From the NCBI GenBank assembly GCA_964404765.1, contig CAYOLL010000010.1:1-64000 (forward strand): 64,000 bases of DNA, read 5' to 3'. Below are positions 1 to 9,150 of the stretch, in pieces (position 1 is the stretch's first letter; every line of letters starts with the position of its first letter). A program made the translations under genes and the position numbers. Origin of the DNA: CAYOLL01 sp964404765 [NCBI: uncultured Gemmatimonadota bacterium] (GTDB lineage: Bacteria > 4572-55). The notes under the pieces were generated by a model, which was given only the letters and a program-made list of their open reading frames with translations, was not told the origin of the DNA and did no database searches.

Positions 1-50
1 TGGTACACTTTTATTTGCCGATTTTTGGTACAATTTAATGTGCCGATTTA
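1..50. mobile_element. End of an IS21-like insertion element (partial, at window edge)
   Basis: Two direct copies of a 23-bp motif beginning TGGTACA and ending TGCCGATT lie at 1-23 and 26-48, agreeing at 20 of 23 positions. IS21-family elements are known to carry such repeated transposase-binding sites at their ends. The reductase reading frame on the minus strand stops inside this sequence, so the element appears to interrupt it. No istA/istB gene is visible because the window begins here. The family assignment is an inference from the repeat pattern. Confidence 0.5.
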
Positions 51-701
51 CATGCGCTCGCCTTTGGGAAAAATCCAGGCATAGCCGCCCGGCGCATAGT
101 CAGAACCCACATAAAAAACACATAAATCCGGGTTGATATCTATATCAGCTACCAAATATTGGTATGTGCTTTCCATTTCATGAATCTTGATCACGGTTTT
201 AAGTCCGGCCCAAAAACCCACGCGCGACTCAACGCCATCACACCCGATAACGACTTTGGCCGCAATATCTTCCACATTTTGTCCGCGCTGGACCTGTACA
301 CCACACGTACGCCCGCTATCGTCGCGCAGCAGGCTGACGACCTCGCTGTGTGTCTGCACTTTTGCGCCGGCCTCGGCGGCTAACTGGGCCAGGTAGCGGT
401 CAAAAATTCGCCGCTCCAGCACATAGCCGACCTCTGGTTCCAGAATATCGACATAGCGGCCATTCGGCGCTACCAGCCGCGCTCCTTTGATCTCGCGCGC
501 CACCCAGCGCGGGTCCGGCTGAACAAACTGGCGCAAACTGCGCCCGCTAATCCCTTCTGCACAGCGCACAGGGGTGCCGATCTCGCGGTCTTTTTCCAGC
601 AGCAAAACCGTGGCGCCGCCCAAAGCAGCCTGACGCGCAGCTGTCGAGCCTGCGGGCCCGGCGCCAACGACGACGACATCATAGCGATTTGTTTTTAGCA
701 T
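48..701 (-). pseudogene. Geranylgeranyl reductase-family FAD oxidoreductase, 3'-truncated
   Basis: The 217-residue product starts with a Rossmann FAD-binding motif (VVVGAGPAGSTAA, about residues 9-21), followed by the LEKDREIGTPVRCAEG segment typical of the geranylgeranyl reductase / digeranylgeranylglycerophospholipid reductase family. It has the GCDGVESRVG motif near residue 155 and the PGGYAWIFPKGE motif at its end. Family members usually run to about 350-400 residues and continue past PKGE, so the C-terminal third is missing. The frame stops within the repeat-bearing sequence at 1-50, as expected from an insertion. The start overlaps the upstream ferredoxin gene by 23 bp, suggesting an operon in which the ferredoxin feeds electrons to the reductase for saturating isoprenoid chains. 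The truncated form is probably inactive. Confidence 0.75.
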
Positions 702-876
702 ACAAAGGCTCTCCCAAAGTCAGGCACTCGACCGGGCAAATTTTAACGCAGATATTGCAATCAATGCAGGAGGTTTTGGTATCTAAGGTTTGACTGCGGA
801 GTATGAGGGCATCCACCGGGCAGACAACGACGCAAGCGCCGCATAAGTCGCACACATGGCGATCAACAAAAATCAT
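679..876 (-). CDS. Small 2x[4Fe-4S] ferredoxin
   Basis: This 65-residue protein has two CxxCxxCxxxCP cluster motifs (CDLCGACVVVCP near residue 9 and CIDCNICVKICP near residue 37), the hallmark of bacterial-type 8Fe ferredoxins. It is a cytoplasmic electron carrier. Its 3' end overlaps the start of the reductase gene, and such ferredoxins are commonly paired with geranylgeranyl reductases, so it is the likely electron donor. The start at 876 is preceded on the minus strand by a weak AAAAGG site. Confidence 0.85.
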   Translation of the reverse strand: MIFVDRHVCDLCGACVVVCPVDALILRSQTLDTKTSCIDCNICVKICPVECLTLGEPLYAKNKSL

Positions 877-930
877 GAGCGGCCTTTTATAGATATTTTG
901 CAGAAATTAAGCTGGCAGTTTGCGCTTATT

Positions 931-1071
931 TGTACTAGTCAACAACCTTTAGAACACTGTCATGCCGGAATGCTTTTATCCGGCATCTTGTTTGCCTGTA
1001 AGAAGATTCCGGCCAAAAAAACGCCGGAATGACATCGCGGAAAAGTGTTCTAAAGGTATTTGACTAGTACA
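931..1071. mobile_element. MITE-like palindromic element, family A, copy 1
   Basis: This 141-bp element has perfect 12-bp terminal inverted repeats (TGTACTAGTCAA at the left, TTGACTAGTACA at the right) and an internally palindromic body. It is flanked immediately by a 15-bp direct repeat, CAGTTTGCGCTTATT, at 916-930 and 1072-1086, which is a plausible target-site duplication. The right-hand duplicate contains the stop codon of the GWxTD gene. It has no coding capacity. A near-identical copy in the opposite orientation lies at 35160-35299 and a diverged one at 36915-37054. Confidence 0.85.
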
Positions 1072-1081
1072 CAGTTTGCGC

Positions 1082-2416
1082 TTATTCGATAATATTGATG
1101 GTCTCAAAGCATTCTTTGGCGTATACATCTTCGGACTGCGGCTGGGCCAGACTATACCGACCATAGCCCCCTTCGTCGACAAAAACAAAGCGGTGTCCGC
1201 ATTTGTAATAAATCCAAATTTCATAGGGGCGGGTTTCAGAATCAAATGGATGTCGTTCGATTTCATCCGGCTCACCAAATTTGATATGAATGCGCCCCAT
1301 ATCCGTGCGCCAACCGGGCATGGCTGATGAAAAGTGTTCAATCGCATATTTATAGCGGCGATAGTGTTCAACCATTGCTTCATTTTGCGGCGTCCGTTTA
1401 ACCGGGTCGCGTCTGGCCCAAAAAGCAACCATGAAGGCGCTTCGATCCGCTTCCGGCGCTTTTTTAAGCTTTTTATAGCTTTTTAGTTCCTGAGGCGTGG
1501 CAAGGTACAAAATCTGGTGTAGTGATTCGTCAAAATCACCACCCCAGGTCACCGGCGACCATACAACGGTAAAGTCGCCTTCTTTGCTGAGTTTTTGGCT
1601 GGTCGCCACGTTGGTCGCATTCAAGCGCAGCCGATATTTGCCATCCGTAAATTTGGAAATATCCGCCACGCCTTTGATCGGAGTGATTGGACTCTTAATC
1701 GCAATATTTTGCCGGTTATTGATCGAAAGCGAATCCTTGTTGTTCAGAACTTGAAACTCGACTTCATAGTCACCATAGTTCTTTTCATCAACAAACAACT
1801 CGGAATAGAAATAGAAATCCTTCTGATTTTCGCCAAAAGTTCGTGATGTGTTCGGTTCAATATAAAAGCCGTGTTTGGTGTAGGGGCCGTCGGTACTTTC
1901 CGGCAAGATGGATTCTGCAAACTGAATTGAACTAAAACTTACTTGATCTTTCGGGTAAGCCGGGGTTTGTATTTTAAGCTCGGCGTTTCCGAATTTTTTG
2001 TTGTTTAAATCCTCGATTTGGACTTTTATTTTGTACTCGCCTGGCTCAGTGATAAAGCGAACCTGACTATAAGTATAGGCCGTGCTGATTTCGCCGGGAT
2101 CTTTAAGCTCGATTGGATATTCCCAGCGATTGCCGGTGACTTGTGAGCCATGCTGATTATATAAAACAATGGATAAGTCAAAACGAGCTCTGTAAATATT
2201 ATTTTTTTTGGTAAATTGAAATTCGCTGTTAGCAATTTTATAGTAAACTTCAATATAGGACGTCTGCGGATTTTGCCAAAAATTAGCAGCGTCAACGGTA
2301 AAATGAAGCTTGCCCTGACTGGATACAACCTGGGTCTGTCCGCTGGGGGGGGTTGCAATCAGAAAAACAAGTCCACTCAAAATAATACGCAGGGCAAACC
2401 GGCTTCTAAATTTCAT
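1082..2416 (-). CDS. GWxTD domain-containing secreted protein
   Basis: This 444-residue protein starts with a signal peptide (charged MKFRSR, a hydrophobic stretch to about residue 22, likely cleavage near GQTQ). Residues about 30-300 are beta-rich and unassigned. The C-terminal part carries the GWxTD signature (GWRTDMGRIHIKFGEPDEIE, about residues 367-386), followed by an aromatic YEIWIYY strand. GWxTD proteins are known mainly from KSB1, Calditrichota and other FCB candidate phyla and have no settled function. The start at 2416 follows an AAGGTGG site. A family A element has inserted exactly at its stop codon. Confidence 0.85.
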   Translation of the reverse strand: MKFRSRFALRIILSGLVFLIATPPSGQTQVVSSQGKLHFTVDAANFWQNPQTSYIEVYYKIANSEFQFTKKNNIYRARFDLSIVLYNQHGSQVTGNRWEYPIELKDPGEISTAYTYSQVRFITEPGEYKIKVQIEDLNNKKFGNAELKIQTPAYPKDQVSFSSIQFAESILPESTDGPYTKHGFYIEPNTSRTFGENQKDFYFYSELFVDEKNYGDYEVEFQVLNNKDSLSINNRQNIAIKSPITPIKGVADISKFTDGKYRLRLNATNVATSQKLSKEGDFTVVWSPVTWGGDFDESLHQILYLATPQELKSYKKLKKAPEADRSAFMVAFWARRDPVKRTPQNEAMVEHYRRYKYAIEHFSSAMPGWRTDMGRIHIKFGEPDEIERHPFDSETRPYEIWIYYKCGHRFVFVDEGGYGRYSLAQPQSEDVYAKECFETINIIE

Positions 2417-2438
2417 AAAACCACCTTATTAATAAACT

Positions 2439-2786
2439 TTATAGAATTTCTTCATTCAAAAAGCGTTGAATCAAGCGTTTATTGGCATCGGAAATGTCGG
2501 TAAATTTGATCCCGATTTCAAATTTTTTGCTGTTCGGGATCGGCTCTACTTTTGTGATTTTACCCTTAGCCATAATGAGTGTTTCATGCATAGCGACTTG
2601 CACATCCATTCGGGTATTAATCTCAAATTTTTGATTGCACTCCAGCATAATACCACCCTCGCTTAAATCCTTTGTGCGGGCCATATCTTCACAATCTGCG
2701 ACATCATTTACGTCAAAGTGGGTAAAGTTTACCAGATTGAGGGACATAATACGGGGTTGGCGACGATCAGAATATTTCCCTTGCAT
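2439..2786 (-). CDS. PilZ domain protein (probable c-di-GMP receptor)
   Basis: This 115-residue single-domain protein has the PilZ signature: a basic N-terminal RRxxR-like stretch (DRRQPR, residues 7-12) and DLSEGG (about residues 40-45). Both contact cyclic di-GMP in characterised members. It ends in a helix (ANKRLIQRFLNEEIL). It probably acts as a cytoplasmic effector. An AGAGGAGC ribosome site precedes the start. It sits 22 bp upstream of the GWxTD gene on the same strand and may be cotranscribed with it. Confidence 0.8.
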   Translation of the reverse strand: MQGKYSDRRQPRIMSLNLVNFTHFDVNDVADCEDMARTKDLSEGGIMLECNQKFEINTRMDVQVAMHETLIMAKGKITKVEPIPNSKKFEIGIKFTDISDANKRLIQRFLNEEIL

Positions 2787-2912
2787 GGGTTATTGCTCCT
2801 CTTGAATAAGATTTTGACGGCAATTACATTTTTCTTTGGACAAATAACGCAGCAAAATGTTTATTGTCAAGCGAAAATTCCAGCGACTTTTTATAACCAT
2901 TCAAAACCTGAG

Positions 2913-3019
2913 TAGCAAACTTCAGTTTGCAAGTAACGATGTGGTTACGTGAGTCACATCAGTTTGCAAGTAACCACTCAGCCTCGGACGACGTGCCCTA
3001 CGCAAACTGAAGTTTGCTA
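2913..3019. repeat. Palindromic repeat with 18-bp inverted ends
   Basis: TAGCAAACTTCAGTTTGC at 2913-2930 is repeated in perfect inversion at 3002-3019. The interior repeats CAGTTTGCAAGTAAC at about 2923 and 2960. The related palindrome TAGCAAATTTTAATTTGC occurs at 52298-52315, so this is a dispersed family. It lies between the PilZ gene and the phosphoesterase gene and could form a hairpin in the leader of the latter. Confidence 0.75.
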
Positions 3020-3038
3020 TTCCATGCAAAGGCGATTG

Positions 3039-3881
3039 ATGAAAATTGCAATTATTTCTGATATTCACGGCAACATTCACGCGCTGGAAGCTGTTTTGGC
3101 GGATATTGACCGTCAGTGTGTCGATCAAGTTGTGGTCAACGGTGATTTGGTGAATCGCGGGCCAAATAATCTGGCGGTCATGCGCCGTTTAATCGGGCAG
3201 GGCTTTGCCATTACGTTGGGCAACCACGACGATTTAGTGGTGAAATGGGAGAAGCATAGCCCCGATCTGCCGGAAAAATGGTTCTCCGATCCTTTTTGGG
3301 ACGCCACCGCCCATACGGTGCAGCAGTTGTTGGATGCCGATTTTATCGACGCGCTGCGTCATTTGCCCATGACCCACTCCATCAGTGTGCCCGGTGCGCC
3401 GGCAGTGCTGATTGCTCACGGCAGCCCGCGTCATTATCGCGAAGGATACGGTAATTTAATGACGGAGCAGACGGCGCGCGAAATCAATACGGTTTTCCCG
3501 GCCAAAGTCTATGTCGGTTCGCATACCCATGTTACGCTGGAAAAGCGCTTTGGCGATTTGGTCTTCTGGAACACCGGCGCAATCGGCGCACCTTTTAATC
3601 TCGATCCGCGCGCGCAGTATTTAATTCTGGAATTGGTTGACAACGGCTGGCAGGGCCGCTTTCAAGCCGTGGAATATGACCGGGTCAAAGCCATGGCCGC
3701 TTTTGCCGAAACCGGCTATCTGGAAAAAGGCGGCCTGAGCGCCCATATTTTCCGCGACGAGCTTTTTTATGCCCGCGTGCTGTTCGATCCCTATTGGCGC
3801 TGGATGAATCAGCACAATCAACCCGGAACATGGGAAACATGGGAGGTATTTAAAAGTCAGCATCCGGATCGCTTTTTGTAA
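3039..3881 (+). CDS. Metallophosphoesterase (YfcE/DevT-like, calcineurin-like fold)
   Basis: This 280-residue protein has all five metal-binding blocks: DIHGN (about residues 8-12), GDLVNRGP (about 34), GNHD (about 61), an internal HG (in LIAHGSP) and GSHTH (about 158). The fold binds two divalent metals and hydrolyses phosphodiesters or phosphomonoesters, but the substrate cannot be read from sequence. The reading frame is open from 2949, but that extension runs into the palindromic repeat. ATG 3039 follows an AAAGGCG site and begins directly with the first strand, so it is preferred. Confidence 0.85.
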   Translation: MKIAIISDIHGNIHALEAVLADIDRQCVDQVVVNGDLVNRGPNNLAVMRRLIGQGFAITLGNHDDLVVKWEKHSPDLPEKWFSDPFWDATAHTVQQLLDADFIDALRHLPMTHSISVPGAPAVLIAHGSPRHYREGYGNLMTEQTAREINTVFPAKVYVGSHTHVTLEKRFGDLVFWNTGAIGAPFNLDPRAQYLILELVDNGWQGRFQAVEYDRVKAMAAFAETGYLEKGGLSAHIFRDELFYARVLFDPYWRWMNQHNQPGTWETWEVFKSQHPDRFL

Positions 3882-4032
3882 AAATGGAAAGCAACATTGG
3901 CAATTTAAAACCGTCAATGCTTAATCCGGACAGCCTAATCCCACATGCAAATTTTTGTGATTTCGTACACGTTCATAAATGTTGTGATGTGCTTTATATA
4001 AAAATCTACTTTATAGGGAGTTTAAAAATTTT

Positions 4033-6267
4033 ATGAAAAAAAGATCATTTTGGATATGGCTGATTCTGGCTGCTTTCCCGGTAAGTCTTTACAGTCAGAC
4101 AACAAGCTGGCTGGATGTAGACGAACTGAATCTGGAGGCGCTATTGAACACGGAGGTCATTACCGCTTCTCGCAAGGCGCAGAAATCAGCCGAGGCGCCG
4201 GCTTCGGTCTACGCTATATCCGCCGAGATAATCCGCCAGCGCGGTTATCGCAATCTATTGGATTTATTGGAGGATATTCCGGAAGTAGAGGTTCAACACA
4301 AGTCGCAGCCGGAGATGTGGGACCCAATCACAATACGTGGCATTGCCGGCAACGAAAAGTTCATAATCCTGTTAGACGGTGTACGGATTAGCTCGGCCAC
4401 CGGCGATTGGCACGCCGTTGACAGCAATTATCCATTAGTCAATGTGGAGCGCGTGGAAGTCATCCTGGGCCCGGCCTCGGCCTTATACGGCGCTGACGCT
4501 TTTAGCGGTATTGTGCACATTATTACAAATGCCGATACGACCGGTTTGCAAATGACCGGCAGCTACGGGCGGTTCGGCACAACCGACAATAGTTTTTCGC
4601 TCCGACGCAAAGTAGGTGATTTTTCAGTTCAGGCGACCGGCCATTTTTATCACTCGGACGAGCCGTTTATGCCTGAATTTTATCCCAAAGAATTTGCCGG
4701 ATATGAACGCTATCGACAGGAAGGCAAAATGCCGCTGGGACCCTGGGCGCCGGATGTGTTGGTAGACGTGCCGATCAAGCCGTATGAGACACCGACCAAT
4801 TCCCACTTTTTGGACATCCGCGCGCGCCTGGGTGAAAGTTTGATAGGCTACACCCGCAGTTATCAATCCCATAATACGTCGCTGTCGTACGACCCGTCGT
4901 ACGCCATGCATATTAAAGACGCACAGTGGAATTTTGCCATTGAAACCCTGTTTGGCATCCATAACTATGCGACGGCTGACAATAAACTCAATTTGCGCTC
5001 AGGCGTCTCACGGCAGATGTATCAACTGGATCCGGAAACGCACTTTCGCAATCTTTACACCGGCGGATATGCTGCCGGTTACAAGTACTCGCTCAATACC
5101 ACGATAAAGTTTGAGGAGCAATTGTCAATTACGCTGTCGGAGCGGATGACTTTTGTCGGCGGCAGCAGTTTTGAAACGGTTTCCTGTCTGCCCAAAACCG
5201 GCGATATGCCCCGTCCGTTTGACCCCGATTTAGCCGGTCCTAACCAAAATATGTATTATGCCGGCACGAATATCACCGATGCCGACGGTGATACGCTCAT
5301 CGTCTATCAGGATTTCTACTATTTAAACTTTCGCAACTATGGCTTGTATGGACAACTGCAAACCCGCTTGACACCAAAAATTGAGCTGACCCTCGGCTCG
5401 CGTTGGGATCACAATACGCGCTATGGCTCGACCTTTAACCCACGGTTGGGTTTGACCGCCGGCCTGACGGATCAAATTAAAGCCAAATTGCTTTATGGAA
5501 GGGCCTATCTTTCACCATCGCCCTACAAATCCTATCAGCATTTCGGTTCCTTTTATCCCACCACCAATGATGCCGGTGAGATTATCGGCCTGGCCAGCGC
5601 GTTCTGGCATCTGCCCAATGCCGATCTGAAGCCGGAGATTTTGCAATCCGTCGAAGGCAGCGTCAGCGCCTATATTACGCCAAGTATCGCTTTTTCGGTC
5701 AACGCGTATCATGTGGATATTCAGGACCTGATTGTCAATACCATTGTTTTTGACAGCGCGTTCAAAGGCATTCCCGTGGCAGTCGTCGAGACGCCGCGTA
5801 ACAAGGGCAAGTCTGAGTCTTACGGCGGCACGGTTGGCCTGAATATCTTGGCTAAAACCGGCAATCTAAAAGCGACAACCCGGTTGTATTACTCTTTTGT
5901 GGATGGGGAAATCGACAATAAATCCCTGCTCATGGCGGCCAAGCACACGGTTAAAGGCGGGTTGGAGCTGAACTATCGCCACTTCACACTGGCGCCACGA
6001 TTTCTCTATCGCTCCAAATCTTACTCGGCGCGGTCGGATGCCGTCGGCAATCTGGCTTCTAACCGGCAATTTACCGTCGCAGACTTATTTGCCCGTTATG
6101 ACCGAATTCGGTTGGGTCAGCGCGGGGAATTGGCGCTTTTTGTTGATATCCGCAACCTGCTGGACCGGCGTTATTACAATGTCTACGGCACGCCGGATGA
6201 TGGCGCGTTCCAGGCCACCCCGCAAGATCCGCGACGAATTTCCGGCGGGGTAACGATCTCATACTAA
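4033..6267 (+). CDS. TonB-dependent outer-membrane receptor
   Basis: The 744-residue protein begins with a signal peptide (MKKRSFWIWLILAAFPVSLYSQ). Its plug domain covers about residues 40-160 (NTEVITASRKAQKSAEAPAS, ITIRG, ILLDGVRI, VERVEVILGPASALYGADA). The rest forms a beta-barrel of alternating aromatic strands and ends with a receptor-like terminal strand (RRISGGVTISY). It would import a siderophore, cobalamin or similar ligand across the outer membrane using TonB energy. No TonB, ExbB or dedicated ligand gene is adjacent, so the substrate is unknown. An AGGGAG site at about 4015 precedes the start. Confidence 0.9.
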   Translation: MKKRSFWIWLILAAFPVSLYSQTTSWLDVDELNLEALLNTEVITASRKAQKSAEAPASVYAISAEIIRQRGYRNLLDLLEDIPEVEVQHKSQPEMWDPITIRGIAGNEKFIILLDGVRISSATGDWHAVDSNYPLVNVERVEVILGPASALYGADAFSGIVHIITNADTTGLQMTGSYGRFGTTDNSFSLRRKVGDFSVQATGHFYHSDEPFMPEFYPKEFAGYERYRQEGKMPLGPWAPDVLVDVPIKPYETPTNSHFLDIRARLGESLIGYTRSYQSHNTSLSYDPSYAMHIKDAQWNFAIETLFGIHNYATADNKLNLRSGVSRQMYQLDPETHFRNLYTGGYAAGYKYSLNTTIKFEEQLSITLSERMTFVGGSSFETVSCLPKTGDMPRPFDPDLAGPNQNMYYAGTNITDADGDTLIVYQDFYYLNFRNYGLYGQLQTRLTPKIELTLGSRWDHNTRYGSTFNPRLGLTAGLTDQIKAKLLYGRAYLSPSPYKSYQHFGSFYPTTNDAGEIIGLASAFWHLPNADLKPEILQSVEGSVSAYITPSIAFSVNAYHVDIQDLIVNTIVFDSAFKGIPVAVVETPRNKGKSESYGGTVGLNILAKTGNLKATTRLYYSFVDGEIDNKSLLMAAKHTVKGGLELNYRHFTLAPRFLYRSKSYSARSDAVGNLASNRQFTVADLFARYDRIRLGQRGELALFVDIRNLLDRRYYNVYGTPDDGAFQATPQDPRRISGGVTISY

Positions 6268-6426
6268 TTCCAGAGGCTTTAGCGCAAATCAAATGATTGT
6301 TGACAACCGGGCAATATTCAATTAGCTTCAATCCGCTCTTCAGTCCAAATCTGCGCTAAAAGGATTAGAACCCTCCGTAAACTTTGCGCAATGTCTGTAA
6401 AATGATACACTCTCAAAGGATTATGC

Positions 6427-7584
6427 GTGCTTATCAAAATACTGTTTAAAAATCTATTTCGCCATCCGTTGCGAACGGTTTTGACCATTCTTGGCATTGC
6501 TGTGGCGATCTGCGCCTTCGCCTTTTTGCGCACCACGGTAACAGCCTGGTATGCCGGCGTAGAGGCATCCGTTGCCAATCGTTTAGTGATCCGAAACGCC
6601 ATTTCGATTATTTTTCCGCTGCCATATTCGTATAAAGAGCGGGTGATGCGGATGCCTCACGTAACCCATGCTACCTATGCCAATTGGTTTCAAGGCACGT
6701 ATATCAGCGAGCGGAATTTTTTTGCCCAATTTGCCGTAGAATCCGAGACTTATTTTGACGTCTATCCGGAATATAAGATTACGCCGGAAGAATTAAAGGC
6801 ATTTCAAACTGAGCGAAATGCCTGCATCGTCGGCCAAAAAATAGCCGAAAAATTTAATTGGAAAGTCGGCGACTCAATTCGGATGTTAGGCACGATTTAC
6901 CCCGGCGATTGGGATTTTGTGATTCGCGGCATCTATACCAGCGACCGCCCAAACGTAGATTTGACGCAGTTCTTTTTCAACTGGAAATATCTAAACGAAA
7001 GTATCGCTAAAACCACTCCCGGTCGTAACGGCGAAATCGGTATCATTCTGTTGCGCATCGACGACCCAAATCTCGCTCCCAGCGTCAGTGATATGATAGA
7101 CAAGGAATTTGCCAACTCCTCCGCCGAAACACTGACCGAAACGGAAAGCGCATTTCAAGCCAGTTTTGTCGCCATGTCCGGCACAATTATCTCCGGACTA
7201 AAAGTCATCTCCGGGGTGATTATTGTCATTGTGCTGCTCGTGCTGGCCAATACGATGGCCATGTCTATTCGTGAGCGTATGTCGGAATATGCTGTCCTCA
7301 AAACACTTGGTTTTGAATCCGGCTTTATTGTGCTGCTGATTGGCGGCGAAGCATTGCTCATTGCCGCCGTAGGCGGTCTGGTTGGTCTTGGTATTGCATA
7401 TCCGCTTACCAAAGCTTTTGGCAAAGCCATGAGTAGTTTATTCACCTATGGTTTTGACATCACACCCGGCACCATAGCTTTAGGCGGGTTGTCAATTTTA
7501 ATTGTGGCGATAGTGTCCGCTTTCTTCCCGACAGCCAATGTCTTGCGTACACGAATTGTCGATGGCTTACGGCATATCGGCTAA
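6427..7584 (+). CDS. FtsX/MacB-like ABC transporter permease
   Basis: The 385-residue protein has one N-terminal membrane segment (about residues 17-38), a periplasmic MacB-type core domain (about 50-230), then three membrane segments (about 250-280, 300-330 and 350-375) in the FtsX-like permease arrangement. The GTG start at 6427 lies 6 bp after AAAGGA. Such proteins are mechanotransmission partners of LolD/MacB-type ATPases in lipoprotein, peptide or drug export. No ATPase or second permease gene is adjacent, so its partner must be encoded elsewhere or it is an orphan. The TonB receptor upstream is 160 bp away and need not be linked. Confidence 0.85.
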   Translation: MLIKILFKNLFRHPLRTVLTILGIAVAICAFAFLRTTVTAWYAGVEASVANRLVIRNAISIIFPLPYSYKERVMRMPHVTHATYANWFQGTYISERNFFAQFAVESETYFDVYPEYKITPEELKAFQTERNACIVGQKIAEKFNWKVGDSIRMLGTIYPGDWDFVIRGIYTSDRPNVDLTQFFFNWKYLNESIAKTTPGRNGEIGIILLRIDDPNLAPSVSDMIDKEFANSSAETLTETESAFQASFVAMSGTIISGLKVISGVIIVIVLLVLANTMAMSIRERMSEYAVLKTLGFESGFIVLLIGGEALLIAAVGGLVGLGIAYPLTKAFGKAMSSLFTYGFDITPGTIALGGLSILIVAIVSAFFPTANVLRTRIVDGLRHIG

Positions 7585-7588
7585 TAAA

Positions 7589-7712
7589 GCCATTGCCCAT
7601 TACCCATTACCCATTATCCATTTAACAAGATAACCTTGCGAAGGTTCGCGCCCGAGAGTTCAGCGAACCTTGAAAATATTGACTCCGCAGCAAGTTTAAC
7701 CTTCGCAAGGTT
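7589..7712. repeat. CATTACCC tandem repeat and family B palindromic repeat, copy 1
   Basis: A short tandem run of CCATTACC-type units at about 7589-7621 is followed by a palindromic element at 7632-7712. The element begins AACCTTGCGAAGGTT and ends AACCTTCGCAAGGTT. Close relatives are at 24683-24795, 25432-25502 and 25545-25625. It lies between the permease and the phosphohexomutase genes, where it could act as a transcript-stabilising or terminating hairpin. Confidence 0.8.
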
Positions 7713-7747
7713 TTCTACATCCATTGCAAATTGTCGAGGCTTAATGT

Positions 7748-9100
7748 ATGAACCCAGCTATATTTAGACAATACGATATTCGCGGTGTGATTGATACCGA
7801 TTTGACCTCCGTCGTTGCCGAGTCACTGGGTCGCGCTTTTGGCACGTACGTCCGCAGGAAAAAGCTCAAAACCGTTGCCGTCGGCGGCGATAATCGGCTG
7901 CACACCGATATGCTCAAAGCGCCGTTTATGGCCGGCCTGCAAGCCTGCGGCTGCAAGGTTATCGACATCGGAACCGTGCCCACACCGACCCTTTATTACG
8001 CCCATTTTTCGCTTGATAGCGATGCCGCAGTTCAAATCACCGGCAGTCATAATCCTGCCGAGTTTAACGGCTTTAAAATGGTCTTGCAGCGGGAATCCTT
8101 TTACGGCGATCAAATTCAGGAATTAGCTCGGATTTGCCGGGAAAATAACTTTGTCAGCGGCAGCGGCTCTTATCGGCAGGAATCCATGTTATCCGCCTAT
8201 CATGACATGATTGTCGATAAAATAAAGCTGGCCCGCCCGTTGAAAGTTGTTCTCGATGCCGGCAATGGCACCGCCGGTTTCATTGCGCCACAGATTATGC
8301 GCTCGCTTGGCTGTGAAGTGGTCGAATTGTACTGTGAACCGGATGGGCGTTTCCCCAACCACCATCCCGATCCGACTGTGCCGGAAAATTTGCGCGATTT
8401 AATCGCGAAAGTGCGCGAAACCGGGGCAGATGCCGGCATAGCCTATGATGGCGACTCCGACCGACTTGGCGTAGTCAACGAACACGGCGAGATTTTGTGG
8501 GGTGATCAATTGTTAGCCCTTTATGCCCGCGAAATTTTGCAAGAAGGCCCGGCGCCGATCATCTTTGAAGTCAAATGCTCGACCGCCCTGATCGAGGATA
8601 TCCGCAAGCATGGCGGCGAACCGGTTATGTGGCGAACCGGTCACTCGCTCATTAAAAAGAAGATGAAAGAATTAAACTCACCTTTGGCCGGCGAAATGAG
8701 CGGCCACATCTTTTTTAAGCACGAATACTTTGGCTTTGATGACGCCATATACGCCACTGCCCGTCTGCTGCGTATCCTGTCCAAATCCAATGAGCCGCTA
8801 TCCGGTCTGCTCAGTGACTTGCCGAGTTATCCGTCCACCCCGGAAATTCGCTTCGACTGCCCCGACGACATCAAGTTCAAAGCCGTGGCCAAGCTAAAAG
8901 AAGTCTTTACCGGCGATTTTGAGCTGATTGATGTGGATGGTATGCGCGTGGTCTATCCCGATGGCGCGTGGGGTCTGGTGCGCGCCTCTAATACCCAGCC
9001 CGTGCTGGTCATGCGCTTCGAAGCCCGCACCATCGAGCGCATGGAAGCAATCAAGCACGAAATGGAAACCAAGCTGCGGGAAGTGATCACCCGGCTTTAG
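7748..9100 (+). CDS. Phosphomannomutase/phosphoglucomutase
   Basis: The 450-residue protein belongs to the alpha-D-phosphohexomutase family and interconverts hexose 6-phosphate and 1-phosphate for polysaccharide and sugar-nucleotide synthesis. Visible landmarks are FRQYDIRG at the start, the phosphoserine loop TGSHNPAEFNG with the active serine at about residue 100, the metal loop DGDSDR at about 234-239, the sugar-binding loop GEMSGHIFFK at about 313-322, and the C-terminal phosphate loop RASNTQPVLVMRFEA. Length matches AlgC/ManB-type enzymes. Whether mannose or glucose is preferred cannot be told. Confidence 0.92.
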   Translation: MNPAIFRQYDIRGVIDTDLTSVVAESLGRAFGTYVRRKKLKTVAVGGDNRLHTDMLKAPFMAGLQACGCKVIDIGTVPTPTLYYAHFSLDSDAAVQITGSHNPAEFNGFKMVLQRESFYGDQIQELARICRENNFVSGSGSYRQESMLSAYHDMIVDKIKLARPLKVVLDAGNGTAGFIAPQIMRSLGCEVVELYCEPDGRFPNHHPDPTVPENLRDLIAKVRETGADAGIAYDGDSDRLGVVNEHGEILWGDQLLALYAREILQEGPAPIIFEVKCSTALIEDIRKHGGEPVMWRTGHSLIKKKMKELNSPLAGEMSGHIFFKHEYFGFDDAIYATARLLRILSKSNEPLSGLLSDLPSYPSTPEIRFDCPDDIKFKAVAKLKEVFTGDFELIDVDGMRVVYPDGAWGLVRASNTQPVLVMRFEARTIERMEAIKHEMETKLREVITRL

Positions 9101-9150
9101 ATTTAACTGCTAGAAAAATTCATGAGGGGTTTAAACAAATAGAGAAATCC

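Noticed and set aside
2949-3038. Upstream extension of the phosphoesterase reading frame
   Set aside because: It runs through the palindromic repeat and lacks a ribosome site; ATG 3039 begins at the first strand of the domain.
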